14,082 nucleotides of DNA from an uncultured Actinomycetes bacterium (GCA_903822245.1 CAIJOE010000064.1:1-14082), one strand, 5' to 3'. Positions 1-7,146 are shown, numbered from the stretch's first letter. Notes: generated by a model from the letters alone, not told the origin. Numbers and translations are program-made.

Positions 1-360
1 AAAGCCGCCATGAATGATGATTTGGCAGTGCCAACAGCGCTAGCAAATATTTCAGAGTTAGTTAAGACTGGAAACTCTGCGATAACGGCAAATGATAAGA
101 AGGAGTTGGCAGCCGCCGCATCTGATGTTCGTGGCGCACTAGCAATCCTTGGCTGTGATCCATTTGATCCAATTTTTGCCACATCCCAGTCAGAAAAGAA
201 AGAATTGCTCGATGGGTTAGTTAGTTTGGCCCTAGAACAACGCACTGCAGCACGAGAGAGAAAAGATTTTGCCGCGAGTGATCTCATTCGCGATTCCCTT
301 ACAAAGTTAGGAATCACAATTGAAGACACTTCAAATGGCACCCGTTGGACGGTTAGTTAA
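1..360 (+). CDS. cysS: Cysteinyl-tRNA synthetase, C-terminal part (5' end outside window)
   Basis: CysS charges tRNA-Cys with cysteine in the cytoplasm. Only the last 119 codons are present. The reading frame is open from base 1 (K-A-A before the first ATG at 10), so that ATG is almost certainly internal. The stretch AMNDDLAVPTAL at the left edge is the typical opening of the helical anticodon-binding (DALR-type) region of CysS. The end, with SDLIRDSLTKLGI followed by IEDTSNGTRW, matches the usual CysS terminus (AIRDxLxxxGIxxEDTxxGxRW). The catalytic HIGH and KMSKS motifs would lie upstream and cannot be checked. Its TAA stop is followed with no gap by the ATG of rlmB. A cysS-rlmB pair is common in Actinobacteria, which supports the call. 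The identification is firm; completeness is unknown. Confidence 0.93.
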   Translation, partial: KAAMNDDLAVPTALANISELVKTGNSAITANDKKELAAAASDVRGALAILGCDPFDPIFATSQSEKKELLDGLVSLALEQRTAARERKDFAASDLIRDSLTKLGITIEDTSNGTRWTVS

Positions 361-1215
361 ATGGTAAGGCCCGGACGAAAGCGCCGTGAACAACTGGGAT
401 ATGAAGATGGCAATAAGCCAAATCGCCCAACGGCAAAGCGCACTTCAGTTCGCAAACCAGAATCACGTTTAGAAACTCGTGCATCAGAAGACGCCGTTGC
501 CGGGCGCAACTCAGTTGTTGAAGCACTTCGCGCCAAAATTCCGGCAAAGGAACTTATGGTTGCTGAAAGAGTTGAGATGGATGAGCGCATGACTGAGGCT
601 TTGCGCTTGGCAAAGAATCAAGGCTTAACTATTAAAGAAGTTCCTCGCGGGCAACTAGATGGTGTTACTGGCACAACTAATCATCAAGGTGTTGCACTAA
701 TTATCAAGCCTTTTGCATACAAAGAATTTGAGGCAATAATCAAGGGCGCAAAGAAGCCAGGGCTACTAATTGGCCTAGATGGAGTTACCGACCCTCATAA
801 CCTTGGCGCAATTGTTAGATCTGCTGCAGCATTTAATGCCGATGGAGTTGTAATTCCAGAACGTCGCAATGCAACTATGACTGGCTCTGCCTGGAAATCA
901 TCTGCCGGGGCTGCTGCTCGTTTGCCAATTTGTCAGGTAACAAACTTGGTTCGCTCTATTGAAGATGCCAAGAAGGAAGGTTATTTTGTTGTTGGGCTAG
1001 ATGCCGAAGGACAAGAGAACTTGCCAGCCTTCTCACTTGCAAAAGAATCGGTCTATTTAATTGTTGGCTCTGAAGGTAAGGGCCTATCTCGCTTAACTCG
1101 CGAGAAGTGTGACCTAATACTTTCTATTCCAATGCAATCTGATGTGGAATCCCTAAATGCCTCGGTTGCAACCGCAATTACCCTTTATAAGATTGCCGAA
1201 ATCCGCGGAGCTTAA
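361..1215 (+). CDS. rlmB: 23S rRNA (guanosine-2'-O-)-methyltransferase RlmB, TrmH/SpoU family
   Basis: It is predicted to transfer a methyl group from S-adenosylmethionine to the 2'-hydroxyl of the conserved guanosine in the 23S rRNA peptidyl-transferase region (G2251 in E. coli). The 284-residue protein has a basic, low-complexity N-terminal tail (about 1-45). Next come the substrate-binding domain (VAGRNSVVEAL, 46-56, to about 120) and a SPOUT methyltransferase domain (about 133-284). The three SpoU motifs are intact: NLGAIVRSA (147-155), GSEGKGLS (236-243) and SLNASVA (264-270), the last two building the knotted cofactor pocket. The ATG abuts the cysS TAA and has only weak Shine-Dalgarno complementarity, so translation is probably coupled to cysS. 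The basic tail is usual in actinobacterial members. The exact target nucleotide is inferred from the family. Confidence 0.93.
   Translation: MVRPGRKRREQLGYEDGNKPNRPTAKRTSVRKPESRLETRASEDAVAGRNSVVEALRAKIPAKELMVAERVEMDERMTEALRLAKNQGLTIKEVPRGQLDGVTGTTNHQGVALIIKPFAYKEFEAIIKGAKKPGLLIGLDGVTDPHNLGAIVRSAAAFNADGVVIPERRNATMTGSAWKSSAGAAARLPICQVTNLVRSIEDAKKEGYFVVGLDAEGQENLPAFSLAKESVYLIVGSEGKGLSRLTREKCDLILSIPMQSDVESLNASVATAITLYKIAEIRGA
1207..1210 (+). promoter_or_regulatory. Ribosome binding site of the SGNH hydrolase gene
   Basis: GGAG lies 8 bases before the ATG at 1219, inside the last codons of rlmB. It supports that ATG as the start and shows that the gene is read from the cysS-rlmB transcript. Several other genes here have no such site. 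Confidence 0.6.
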
Positions 1216-1218
1216 GCC

Positions 1219-1995
1219 ATGAAATACAACCGTTTCATTGTTCTTGGAGATTCTTTCTCTGAAGGAATGTGTGATGAAAAGGTTAATGGTGAGTATCGTG
1301 GCTGGGCTGATCGCGCTGCTGATGGATTGGCAAAAGAATCTGATGACTTTACATATTTAAACTTCGCTATCCGGGGAAAATTACTTCAGCAGGTAATCGA
1401 TGATCAGATCCCTTTGGTGAAAAAATATGTGACTGGCAAGCAAACGCTTATTTCATTTCATGCAGGTGCAAATGATTGCCTGCGGCCAAACTACAACCCA
1501 GAATTAGCAAAGCAGCGCTATCACGATGGCGTTGCCGAACTTGCGGCCACCGGTGCCACAATTATGTTATTCACAGTCCTAGATCGGGTAGATGCAAAGG
1601 GAAAGACAGCAGATCTATGGCATCAGCGTTTTAGTGATTTCAACATCGATGTTCGACAAACAGCCAAGAAATACGGCGCGATTCTAAATGAAGCAAGGGA
1701 CGCCCTGTGGCTTGCTGATCGTAGGTTTATTCACACCGATCGCTTGCACTTAAATGTTGAGGGCCATTGGCGAATGGGCGAGGCAGTATTAGAAAAACTC
1801 GGCTATCCCTTTGATGCAGGCTGGCGCAAGCCTTTGCCACCAGCTGTGCCTAAACCAAAATTAAAGCGAACCATGGAGAACATCATCTGGATTGTTACCT
1901 TTGTTATTCCCTGGATTTGGCGCAGAGCGCGCGGGAAATCCTCAGGTGATGGAAGAAGTGCCAAGTTTGTCACTCCGGTTTTGTGGGGAAAGTAA
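1219..1995 (+). CDS. SGNH/GDSL-family hydrolase
   Basis: This is a 258-residue esterase/lipase-like hydrolase of the SGNH superfamily; the substrate cannot be told from sequence. The four blocks are present: GDSFSEG with nucleophile Ser12 (block I), the block II glycine near Gly53, GANDCLR with Gly83 and Asn85 (block III), and DRLHLN with catalytic Asp174 and His177 (block V). After the fold ends (about residue 200) comes a tail with a proline/lysine linker, an aromatic-hydrophobic stretch (about 220-235, three Trp) and a basic SSGDGR segment. I recall similar tails in other actinobacterial members of this family. There is no signal peptide, so it probably acts in the cytoplasm or at the inner membrane face. 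It starts 3 bases after the rlmB stop, so it is the third gene of that operon. Its end faces mreB with only 4 bases between. Confidence 0.85.
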   Translation: MKYNRFIVLGDSFSEGMCDEKVNGEYRGWADRAADGLAKESDDFTYLNFAIRGKLLQQVIDDQIPLVKKYVTGKQTLISFHAGANDCLRPNYNPELAKQRYHDGVAELAATGATIMLFTVLDRVDAKGKTADLWHQRFSDFNIDVRQTAKKYGAILNEARDALWLADRRFIHTDRLHLNVEGHWRMGEAVLEKLGYPFDAGWRKPLPPAVPKPKLKRTMENIIWIVTFVIPWIWRRARGKSSGDGRSAKFVTPVLWGK

Positions 1996-1999
1996 GAAT

Positions 2000-3022
2000 T
2001 TAACCTTTAGATTCTGGAATCAAAATCTGTTTCAACATATCTAAATTTTCAACACACATCCCAGCGCCATTTACCACGGCATAAAGTGGATCTTGAGCAA
2101 CCACAACTGGCATCCCGGTGTCATGGCGAAGGCGTTCTGGCAAGCCTCGAAGCAAGGCGCCGCCGCCAGCTAAAACAATTCCATTTCTAGACAGATCAGC
2201 CACCAAGTCAGGTGGGGTTTCATCTAACGTGGCTTTAATTGCACTAATTATTCTTCCAACACCATCTGAGATTGCTGAGCGAATTTCCGCCGGGGTAACT
2301 TGTAAATCTTTAGGAAGACCGGTTACTAAGTCGCGGCCACGAACTCTGGCACTTGCTTCATCGCTAGTTTTAAAAGCCGATCCAATTGCCATCTTTAACT
2401 CTTCGGCAGTTCGATCCCCAATTAGTAAATTGTATTCATTCTTAACATAGGTGACGATTGCGGCGTCCAGGGCGTCCCCACCAATTCGAATTGAGCGAGA
2501 TGTGACAATTCCGCCAAGTGAAATAACAGCTACATCTGTGGTGCCACCGCCAATATCTACAATCATTGATCCAACTGGTTCTTGGACTGGAAGTCCGGCG
2601 CCAATAGCAGCGGCCATTGGTTCTTCCATGATGTAGACCTTACGTGCACCTGCGGCATAGGCAGCATCTTTAATTGCCCGATGTTCAACCGAGGTAACTA
2701 CTGGTGGGACTGCAACAATCACTGTTGGCTTAGAGAGTAATCCTCGAGTTCCAACCATCGCCATAAACATTCGTAGCATCTTTTGCGCTGTTTCAAAATC
2801 GGCGACAACACCATCTTTAAGGGGACGGATGGAAATAATATTATCTGGCGTTCGCCCAACCATCTTGCGCGCTTCGCTACCCACGGTAAGCACATTTCCA
2901 TTATCAGTATTTATACAAACGACGCTAGGCTCATTTAAAACTATGCCTTTATGTGATTGGTAAATAACTGTGTTTGCAGTTCCAATATCAATTGCGAGGT
3001 CGCGCCCGAAAAGATTTCTCAA
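2000..3022 (-). CDS. mreB: MreB/Mbl-type actin homologue, rod-shape determining protein
   Basis: This bacterial actin forms membrane-associated filaments that position cell-wall synthesis. Numbered from the TTG at 3022 (340 residues), the actin-fold ATP motifs are complete: phosphate-1 DIGTAN (12-17), EEPMAAAIG (133-141), phosphate-2 DIGGGTTD (156-163) and adenosine motif GGGALLRGL (286-294). Length matches MreB (about 335-350). A TTG at 3040 would add six residues (MIARSE), but nothing like a Shine-Dalgarno precedes it, whereas GAGGT sits 5 bases before the TTG at 3022. There is no in-frame ATG or GTG between the upstream stop (3068-3070) and the conserved core. It is a single gene: no mreC or mreD follows, since the next gene converges on it. 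Sequence alone does not separate MreB from an Mbl-like paralogue. Confidence 0.92.
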   Translation of the reverse strand: MRNLFGRDLAIDIGTANTVIYQSHKGIVLNEPSVVCINTDNGNVLTVGSEARKMVGRTPDNIISIRPLKDGVVADFETAQKMLRMFMAMVGTRGLLSKPTVIVAVPPVVTSVEHRAIKDAAYAAGARKVYIMEEPMAAAIGAGLPVQEPVGSMIVDIGGGTTDVAVISLGGIVTSRSIRIGGDALDAAIVTYVKNEYNLLIGDRTAEELKMAIGSAFKTSDEASARVRGRDLVTGLPKDLQVTPAEIRSAISDGVGRIISAIKATLDETPPDLVADLSRNGIVLAGGGALLRGLPERLRHDTGMPVVVAQDPLYAVVNGAGMCVENLDMLKQILIPESKG

Positions 3023-3027
3023 TTCTG

Positions 3028-3032
3028 ACCTC
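3028..3032 (-). promoter_or_regulatory. Shine-Dalgarno deciding the mreB start
   Basis: On the minus strand GAGGT (3032 down to 3028) precedes the TTG at 3022-3020 by 5 bases, a normal distance. The longer candidate start at 3040 has none. This favours a 340-residue MreB starting with MRNLFGRD, close to the family's usual opening. Confidence 0.6.
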
Positions 3033-3071
3033 GCAATCAATATCGTTAAAGCACGTACATAAGGGATTTAC

Positions 3072-3100
3072 AGTTTAGATTCATTACTTTTTCTTGAACA
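3072..3100 (-). promoter_or_regulatory. Candidate mreB promoter
   Basis: On the minus strand TGTTCA (3100-3095) and TAAACT (3077-3072) are separated by 17 bases. TAAACT fits the actinobacterial -10 pattern TANNNT; the -35 matches only three of six bases. Transcription would begin near 3065 and leave a leader of about 43 bases containing the Shine-Dalgarno, unlike the leaderless genes nearby. Confidence 0.3.
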
Positions 3101-3128
3101 GATATCGTGGGTGAAGGAAAGGGTGGTC

Positions 3129-3158
3129 TTGGGGCCAACTTTTTGGCCTGGTGCCAGG
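3129..3158. repeat. Cluster of short inverted repeats between mreB and ppk
   Basis: Overlapping short palindromes lie in the divergent gap: TTGG-GG-CCAA (3129-3138), GGCCA with TGGCC around a 6-base loop (3133-3148), and CCTGG-TG-CCAGG (3147-3158). They are mutually exclusive as hairpins and lack a T-run, so they are not terminators. They could be an operator for a dimeric regulator. The arms are short and some could be chance. Confidence 0.3.
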
Positions 3159-3164
3159 GCGATT

Positions 3165-3188
3165 TGAGCGTGGTTTGTTCTACGCTCA
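3165..3188. repeat. 7-bp inverted repeat upstream of ppk
   Basis: TGAGCGT (3165-3171) and ACGCTCA (3182-3188) are perfect inverted copies separated by 10 bases. The arm centres are 17 bp apart. The right arm overlaps the first strong unit of the putative PHO box, so the two readings compete or reflect two regulators. Confidence 0.35.
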
Positions 3189-3212
3189 CCTTCTCGTTAC
3201 CACCAGTTCACT
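3173..3212 (+). promoter_or_regulatory. Putative PHO box (PhoP-binding direct repeats) for ppk
   Basis: Heptamers resembling the Streptomyces PhoP unit GTTCACC recur every 11 bases: GCTCACC (3184-3190, 6 of 7), CGTTACC (3195-3201, 4 of 7) and GTTCACT (3206-3212, 6 of 7). A degenerate fourth, GTTTGTT, lies at 3173-3179. The array covers the place where the ppk -35 should be (about 3199-3204 for the -10 at 3222-3227). That is where PhoP activator boxes are expected at promoters lacking a good -35. PhoP control of ppk is known in Streptomyces. Spacing and position are seen directly; PhoP binding is inferred. Confidence 0.45.
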
Positions 3213-3221
3213 GTCTTAAAG

Positions 3222-3227
3222 CACAAT
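3222..3227 (+). promoter_or_regulatory. Candidate -10 element of ppk
   Basis: CACAAT matches TATAAT at four of six bases and ends 6 bases before the GTG at 3234. Transcription would then start at or very near the start codon, giving a leaderless mRNA. No Shine-Dalgarno precedes the GTG, which agrees with this. Confidence 0.4.
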
Positions 3228-3233
3228 AAGCCT

Positions 3234-5327
3234 GTGGCTTCCCAAGACTTCCCGCTTCTAGCGACCAACCCACGCGAAACCTTGATTGACCGTGAACTAA
3301 GTTGGCTCGACTTTAATCAACGCGTTTTGGAGTTGGCCGAAGATCCTCAAACACCCCTACTGGAGCGCTGTCGCTTCTTATCAATTTTTTCCTCAAACCT
3401 TGATGACTTTTACATGATTCGAGTTGCCACATTAAAGCGAAAGCTTGAATCTGGGGTCACTAAATCAAATACTGCTGGCTACACACCCACCCAACTAATG
3501 ACAGCTATTTCAGATAAGACCCAACACTTAATTGAGCGGGTCACCAAATGCTTTCATGAAGATGTTTTTCCTAACTTAATAGAAAAGGGTATCCACATCG
3601 TTGTGTGGGAAAAACTTTCAGAAGAAGAAAAGGCTGTAGCAAGAGCAAATTTCCAGAAAAAGATTTTTCCGGTATTAACCCCGCTAGCCGTTGACCCCTC
3701 ACATCCCTTTCCCTACATTTCTGGGCTTTCACTTAACTTGGCTGTAGTGGTTAAGAACCCAGAGACTGGCGGTGAGTTTTTTGCCAGAGTAAAGGTGCCA
3801 TCAAATCTGCCACGTTTTGTGCAAACAACAAATATTGATGACCGTAGATTCGTTCCCTTGGAACAAGTTATTACGGCCAACATCTCCGAGCTTTTTCCAG
3901 GGATGGAAATTGTTGATTGTTACACCTTTCGCTTAACTCGAAATGCTGACTTAGAGCTTGAAGAAGAAGAGTCGGAAGATTTGCTTGCTTCAATGGAGCA
4001 AGAATTATTACGTCGCAAGTTTGGACCACCTGTAAGACTGGAAGTCTCTTCAGATATAAATCCAGAGTTGCTAAACACTCTCAAAGAAGAGCTTTCAATC
4101 AAAGATGAAGACATTAGCCACTACCCAGAGCCACTTGATTTAACTGGTCTTAATATGATCGCCGATATCGATTTACCAGAATTGAAATTCCCAGCATTTC
4201 GCAATCAAGTTGCTTGGGATCTGCGCGAAGTTGATACCGAATCTTCTGAAGAATTCTTTGACTCGATCCGTCGTCGAGAAGTACTAGTTCACCACCCATA
4301 TGAGTCTTTCAACTCATCGGTGGTGAAGTTTCTAGAACTAGCTGCTATAGATCCACATGTCTTGGCTATCAAGCAGACCCTTTATAGAACTTCTGGTGAC
4401 TCACCGATTGTCGAGGCGCTAATTGAAGCTGCTGAGTCTGGCAAGCAAGTACTAGCTGTAATTGAAATTCGAGCACGATTTGATGAGCAGGCAAATGTGC
4501 GCTGGGCTAGAAAGCTTGAAGACGCTGGAGTCCACGTTGTCTATGGCTTAGTTGGATTAAAAACCCACGCAAAACTTTCTTTGGTCGTTCGCCAAGAAGG
4601 TAGCGGTATTCGCCGCTATGTTCACATGGGAACTGGTAACTACAATCCAAAAACGGCCAGACTTTATGAGGATTTTGGAATTCTAAGTGGTGATCAAGTA
4701 CTGGGCGAGGATGTAAATAAACTCTTCAACCAACTATCGGGCTTTGCCCCACAGACTTCATTTGAGCGACTTCTAGTTGCTCCTAGAACTCTTCGCAGCG
4801 GACTGCTTGAGCGTATTCAACGCGAAATTGAAAACCAAAAAGCAGGCAAGCCAGCATTTATCAGATTTAAACTCAATTCAATTTTGGACGAAGAATTTAT
4901 TCAAAAGCTTTATGAGGCATCTGCTGCGGGCGTGAAGGTTGAATTAGTAGTCCGAGGAATATGCGCAATTCGCGCCGGTGTTCCTGGGTTATCAGAAAAC
5001 ATAACAGCCGTTTCAATTCTTGGTCGATTCCTTGAGCATTCAAGAATTTTCCATTTTGCTAATGGCGGTGATGATGAACTTTGGATTGGCAGCGCCGATC
5101 TGATGAACCGAAATCTTGATCGTCGAGTTGAAAGTATGGTCCGTCTGACCCAGACAGATCACAAGCGAATGTTGATTCGTGCGCTAGATGGTTATCTGTC
5201 ACCAATCACTCCTAGCTGGCATATGGACCAAGTTGGCCATTGGAATCGAGTTGTAAATAACGATGCGGGAGAGCGGTTGGAAGATTTCCACTCGCAAGTT
5301 ATTAGGTGGTATCGGGTGCGCGGATGA
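3234..5327 (+). CDS. ppk1: Polyphosphate kinase PPK1
   Basis: PPK1 reversibly polymerises the terminal phosphate of ATP into inorganic polyphosphate, usually at the inner membrane. The 697-residue length fits the family (about 690). The N-terminal helical domain carries RELSWLDFNQRVL and SSNLDDFYMIRV (about 21-65), typical of PPK1. The head domain follows, then two phospholipase-D-like C domains. His445 in GLKTHAK corresponds to the autophosphorylated histidine of E. coli PPK (His435). His602 in LEHSRIF corresponds to the second essential histidine (His592). Both are shifted by the same 10 residues, so the enzyme looks intact. The start is GTG without a Shine-Dalgarno, and the frame begins immediately before conserved sequence. 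The stop overlaps mutT1 (ATGA), so the two are one operon. Regulation by phosphate is suggested by the repeats at 3173-3212. Confidence 0.96.
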   Translation: MASQDFPLLATNPRETLIDRELSWLDFNQRVLELAEDPQTPLLERCRFLSIFSSNLDDFYMIRVATLKRKLESGVTKSNTAGYTPTQLMTAISDKTQHLIERVTKCFHEDVFPNLIEKGIHIVVWEKLSEEEKAVARANFQKKIFPVLTPLAVDPSHPFPYISGLSLNLAVVVKNPETGGEFFARVKVPSNLPRFVQTTNIDDRRFVPLEQVITANISELFPGMEIVDCYTFRLTRNADLELEEEESEDLLASMEQELLRRKFGPPVRLEVSSDINPELLNTLKEELSIKDEDISHYPEPLDLTGLNMIADIDLPELKFPAFRNQVAWDLREVDTESSEEFFDSIRRREVLVHHPYESFNSSVVKFLELAAIDPHVLAIKQTLYRTSGDSPIVEALIEAAESGKQVLAVIEIRARFDEQANVRWARKLEDAGVHVVYGLVGLKTHAKLSLVVRQEGSGIRRYVHMGTGNYNPKTARLYEDFGILSGDQVLGEDVNKLFNQLSGFAPQTSFERLLVAPRTLRSGLLERIQREIENQKAGKPAFIRFKLNSILDEEFIQKLYEASAAGVKVELVVRGICAIRAGVPGLSENITAVSILGRFLEHSRIFHFANGGDDELWIGSADLMNRNLDRRVESMVRLTQTDHKRMLIRALDGYLSPITPSWHMDQVGHWNRVVNNDAGERLEDFHSQVIRWYRVRG

Positions 5328-6226
5328 GTGATTTAGTACTTGCTGGCGGCGGAGTGGTTTGGCGCAAAAACAATGAAGGGGTCATAGAAACTGCGATTGT
5401 TCATCGACCACGTTATGACGATTGGTCGCTGCCAAAAGGGAAATTAGATTCCGGTGAAACGCTGATGGCTTGTGCTTATCGCGAGATTATGGAAGAGACC
5501 GGACTACAAGTACGACTTGGACAATTTATTGGTCAAATTGAATATTTCTCCGTCGATGGACAAAAACAAGTTTCGTATTGGTGCGCCGAGGCAATAGAAG
5601 ACGGCTCAGATTTCAAACCAAATAGCGAAGTAGATCAACTCCTTTGGGTTGATTTAGATTTAGCTCTTGCAAAATTGTCTAGAGAATCTGACATTGAAAT
5701 TCTTGGCAAATTTATATCCCTTGATTTCGATGCTAAGCCCCTAATTATGTTGCGCCATGCAAAAGCACTTGCCCGCAAAGAGTGGCAAGGCGGCGATGAA
5801 GATCGCCCGTTAGAACAAACTGGACAATTACAAGCTAAGCGAATGCATTCGATTTACCAGGTCTATGGTGTTGATGAAGTCCACACCTCTGATGCGGTGC
5901 GCTGCTATGACACAGTAATCGGGATGACCAAGGCGCTAAATATCGAGCCCAAGATTGCCAATCAATTAAGTGAATATGTATTTGAGAAGAATAAAGATAA
6001 GGCTTTGGATTATGCCAAGGATCTTGCCGAGGAAATTGCTGATACCGGTAAGACAATATTACTTTGTAGTCATAATCCGATTTTGCCTCGGATGTTAGAG
6101 AAGATTTCTAAGAAATCTAAGGTTGAACTTCCTGAATTTAAATTACAGCCTGGAGATTCTTGGGTCGTTTTCTTTAAGAAGAAAAAAGTTGTTGCAATTG
6201 AAGTAATTCCAGCACCAGTTGTTTAG
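5324..6226 (+). CDS. mutT1: MutT1-type Nudix hydrolase fused to histidine phosphatase domain
   Basis: This is predicted to remove oxidised nucleotides: mycobacterial MutT1 hydrolyses 8-oxo-GTP/dGTP and diadenosine polyphosphates. The 300-residue protein has an N-terminal Nudix domain whose box is perfect (39-61: Gly39, Glu45, then REIMEETGL at 53-61). A C-terminal histidine-phosphatase (SixA/RHG) domain carries RHAK with the phospho-accepting His145, the SDAVRC arginine (Arg193) and CSHNP with His250. I chose the ATG at 5324, which overlaps the ppk stop as ATGA. A GTG at 5306 would add six residues but lies further inside ppk. MutT1 is also next to ppk1 in Mycobacterium tuberculosis, which strengthens the name. 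The end overlaps the convergent ppx gene by 4 bases. Exact substrates are inferred from the family. Confidence 0.88.
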   Translation: MSDLVLAGGGVVWRKNNEGVIETAIVHRPRYDDWSLPKGKLDSGETLMACAYREIMEETGLQVRLGQFIGQIEYFSVDGQKQVSYWCAEAIEDGSDFKPNSEVDQLLWVDLDLALAKLSRESDIEILGKFISLDFDAKPLIMLRHAKALARKEWQGGDEDRPLEQTGQLQAKRMHSIYQVYGVDEVHTSDAVRCYDTVIGMTKALNIEPKIANQLSEYVFEKNKDKALDYAKDLAEEIADTGKTILLCSHNPILPRMLEKISKKSKVELPEFKLQPGDSWVVFFKKKKVVAIEVIPAPVV

Positions 6227-7140
6227 CGCTCAGTCCAGTCCATATATTTCAAGATAACGCCTTCACGCAGCGCCCAAGGGCAGATTTCCAGCTTTTCAAG
6301 ATCAAGATTTCGCATCACGCTTTCAGTTACAAACGCTCCGGCCGTAATCTGGCGAGCTCGGTTTGCCGAAACTCCAGGAAGTTTTATGCGATCTTCTAAA
6401 GTCATTTCTGCCAACTTTGCGGGCATCTTTCTAATTGAATCCAAAGTAATTATTTTTCCATTACCGCCAAACCAGTCACCGGTAAGTCTGGCTAGGGTTC
6501 TAAGGGTTTTGCTAGTTGCAATTGCACGGTCAGTATTTTGGTGTTGGACTAAAGCTGGCAAAATTGATTCAAGCTGGGCTTCTACGTGATCACGAAGAGC
6601 TCTAATACTTTTTGAAGTAAATGGATCACCAGTTAAATAATCCTTTGTTAGGCGAGCTGCCCCTAGTGGAAGTGAGACCGCAACTTCTGGGGCCTCATCG
6701 GTTCCAGATGCAATTTCAAGTGATCCACCACCAATATCGATTACCAGTAATCTGCCTGCAGACCAGCCAAACCAACGACGGGTAGCAAGAAAAGTTAACT
6801 TAGCTTCATCTTCACCACTTAAGACCTGAAGATCAATTTCAAATTCTTTATTTACTTGCGCAATTATCTCGGGACCGTTTGAAGCTTCTCTAAGAGCTGA
6901 GGTAGCAAAGGGGAGCAATTCTTTTGTTTGAACTGCTTTGGCTTGGGTGGTTGCATTCTTTATCGCACTTCGCAGCGCATCAATTCCGGCTGTTGAAATA
7001 TTATTGGATGAATCTATATATTCAGTTAGGCGAAGATCTTCTTTGTAGTTAAAAGTTGGATTTGGCCGCGCCCCATTGTGGGTATCAAATACCTGAAGGT
7101 GGACGGTATTTGAACCGACATCCAATACTCCAAGGCGCAT
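6223..7140 (-). CDS. ppx: Ppx/GppA-family exopolyphosphatase
   Basis: Members of this family release phosphate from polyphosphate ends and/or hydrolyse the alarmone pppGpp. The 305-residue protein has the two-lobe ASKHA fold only, without the C-terminal HD-like domain of E. coli PPX. That is the usual short actinobacterial form (Rv0496-like). Phosphate-binding motif 1 is DVGSNTVHL (7-15) and motif 2 is DIGGGSLEI (135-143). SGEDEA (108-113) covers the region of the catalytic glutamate, and FATSALREASNG (78-89) is also characteristic. It opposes ppk1 in function and direction and overlaps mutT1 by 4 bases at the 3' ends. The ATG has no Shine-Dalgarno; a -10-like TATCTT ends 6 bases before it, so the mRNA is probably leaderless. 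Whether it prefers polyphosphate or pppGpp cannot be read from the sequence. Confidence 0.9.
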   Translation of the reverse strand: MRLGVLDVGSNTVHLQVFDTHNGARPNPTFNYKEDLRLTEYIDSSNNISTAGIDALRSAIKNATTQAKAVQTKELLPFATSALREASNGPEIIAQVNKEFEIDLQVLSGEDEAKLTFLATRRWFGWSAGRLLVIDIGGGSLEIASGTDEAPEVAVSLPLGAARLTKDYLTGDPFTSKSIRALRDHVEAQLESILPALVQHQNTDRAIATSKTLRTLARLTGDWFGGNGKIITLDSIRKMPAKLAEMTLEDRIKLPGVSANRARQITAGAFVTESVMRNLDLEKLEICPWALREGVILKYMDWTER

Positions 7141-7146
7141 AGGGTG

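Noticed and set aside
10..12. ATG at 10 as a true gene start.
   Set aside because: The frame is open leftwards to base 1, and the flanking residues are an internal, conserved part of CysS. The protein would lack its whole catalytic domain.
2118..2636. Long open frames on the plus strand antisense to mreB.
   Set aside because: They are Ser/Pro/Ala-rich mirror translations of a strongly conserved gene, with no recognisable domain and no ribosome binding site.
3945..4020. Very acidic stretch in PPK (about residues 238-262) as a possible unusual insertion.
   Set aside because: Glu-rich sequence at this position, ahead of LLRRKFG, is normal for actinobacterial PPK1.
5306..5323. GTG at 5306 as the start of mutT1, giving six more residues.
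   Set aside because: The ATG at 5324 overlaps the ppk stop in the common ATGA arrangement and lies just before the conserved Nudix strand. The extra residues MVSGAR show no family similarity, and the only purine-rich stretch overlaps that GTG itself.
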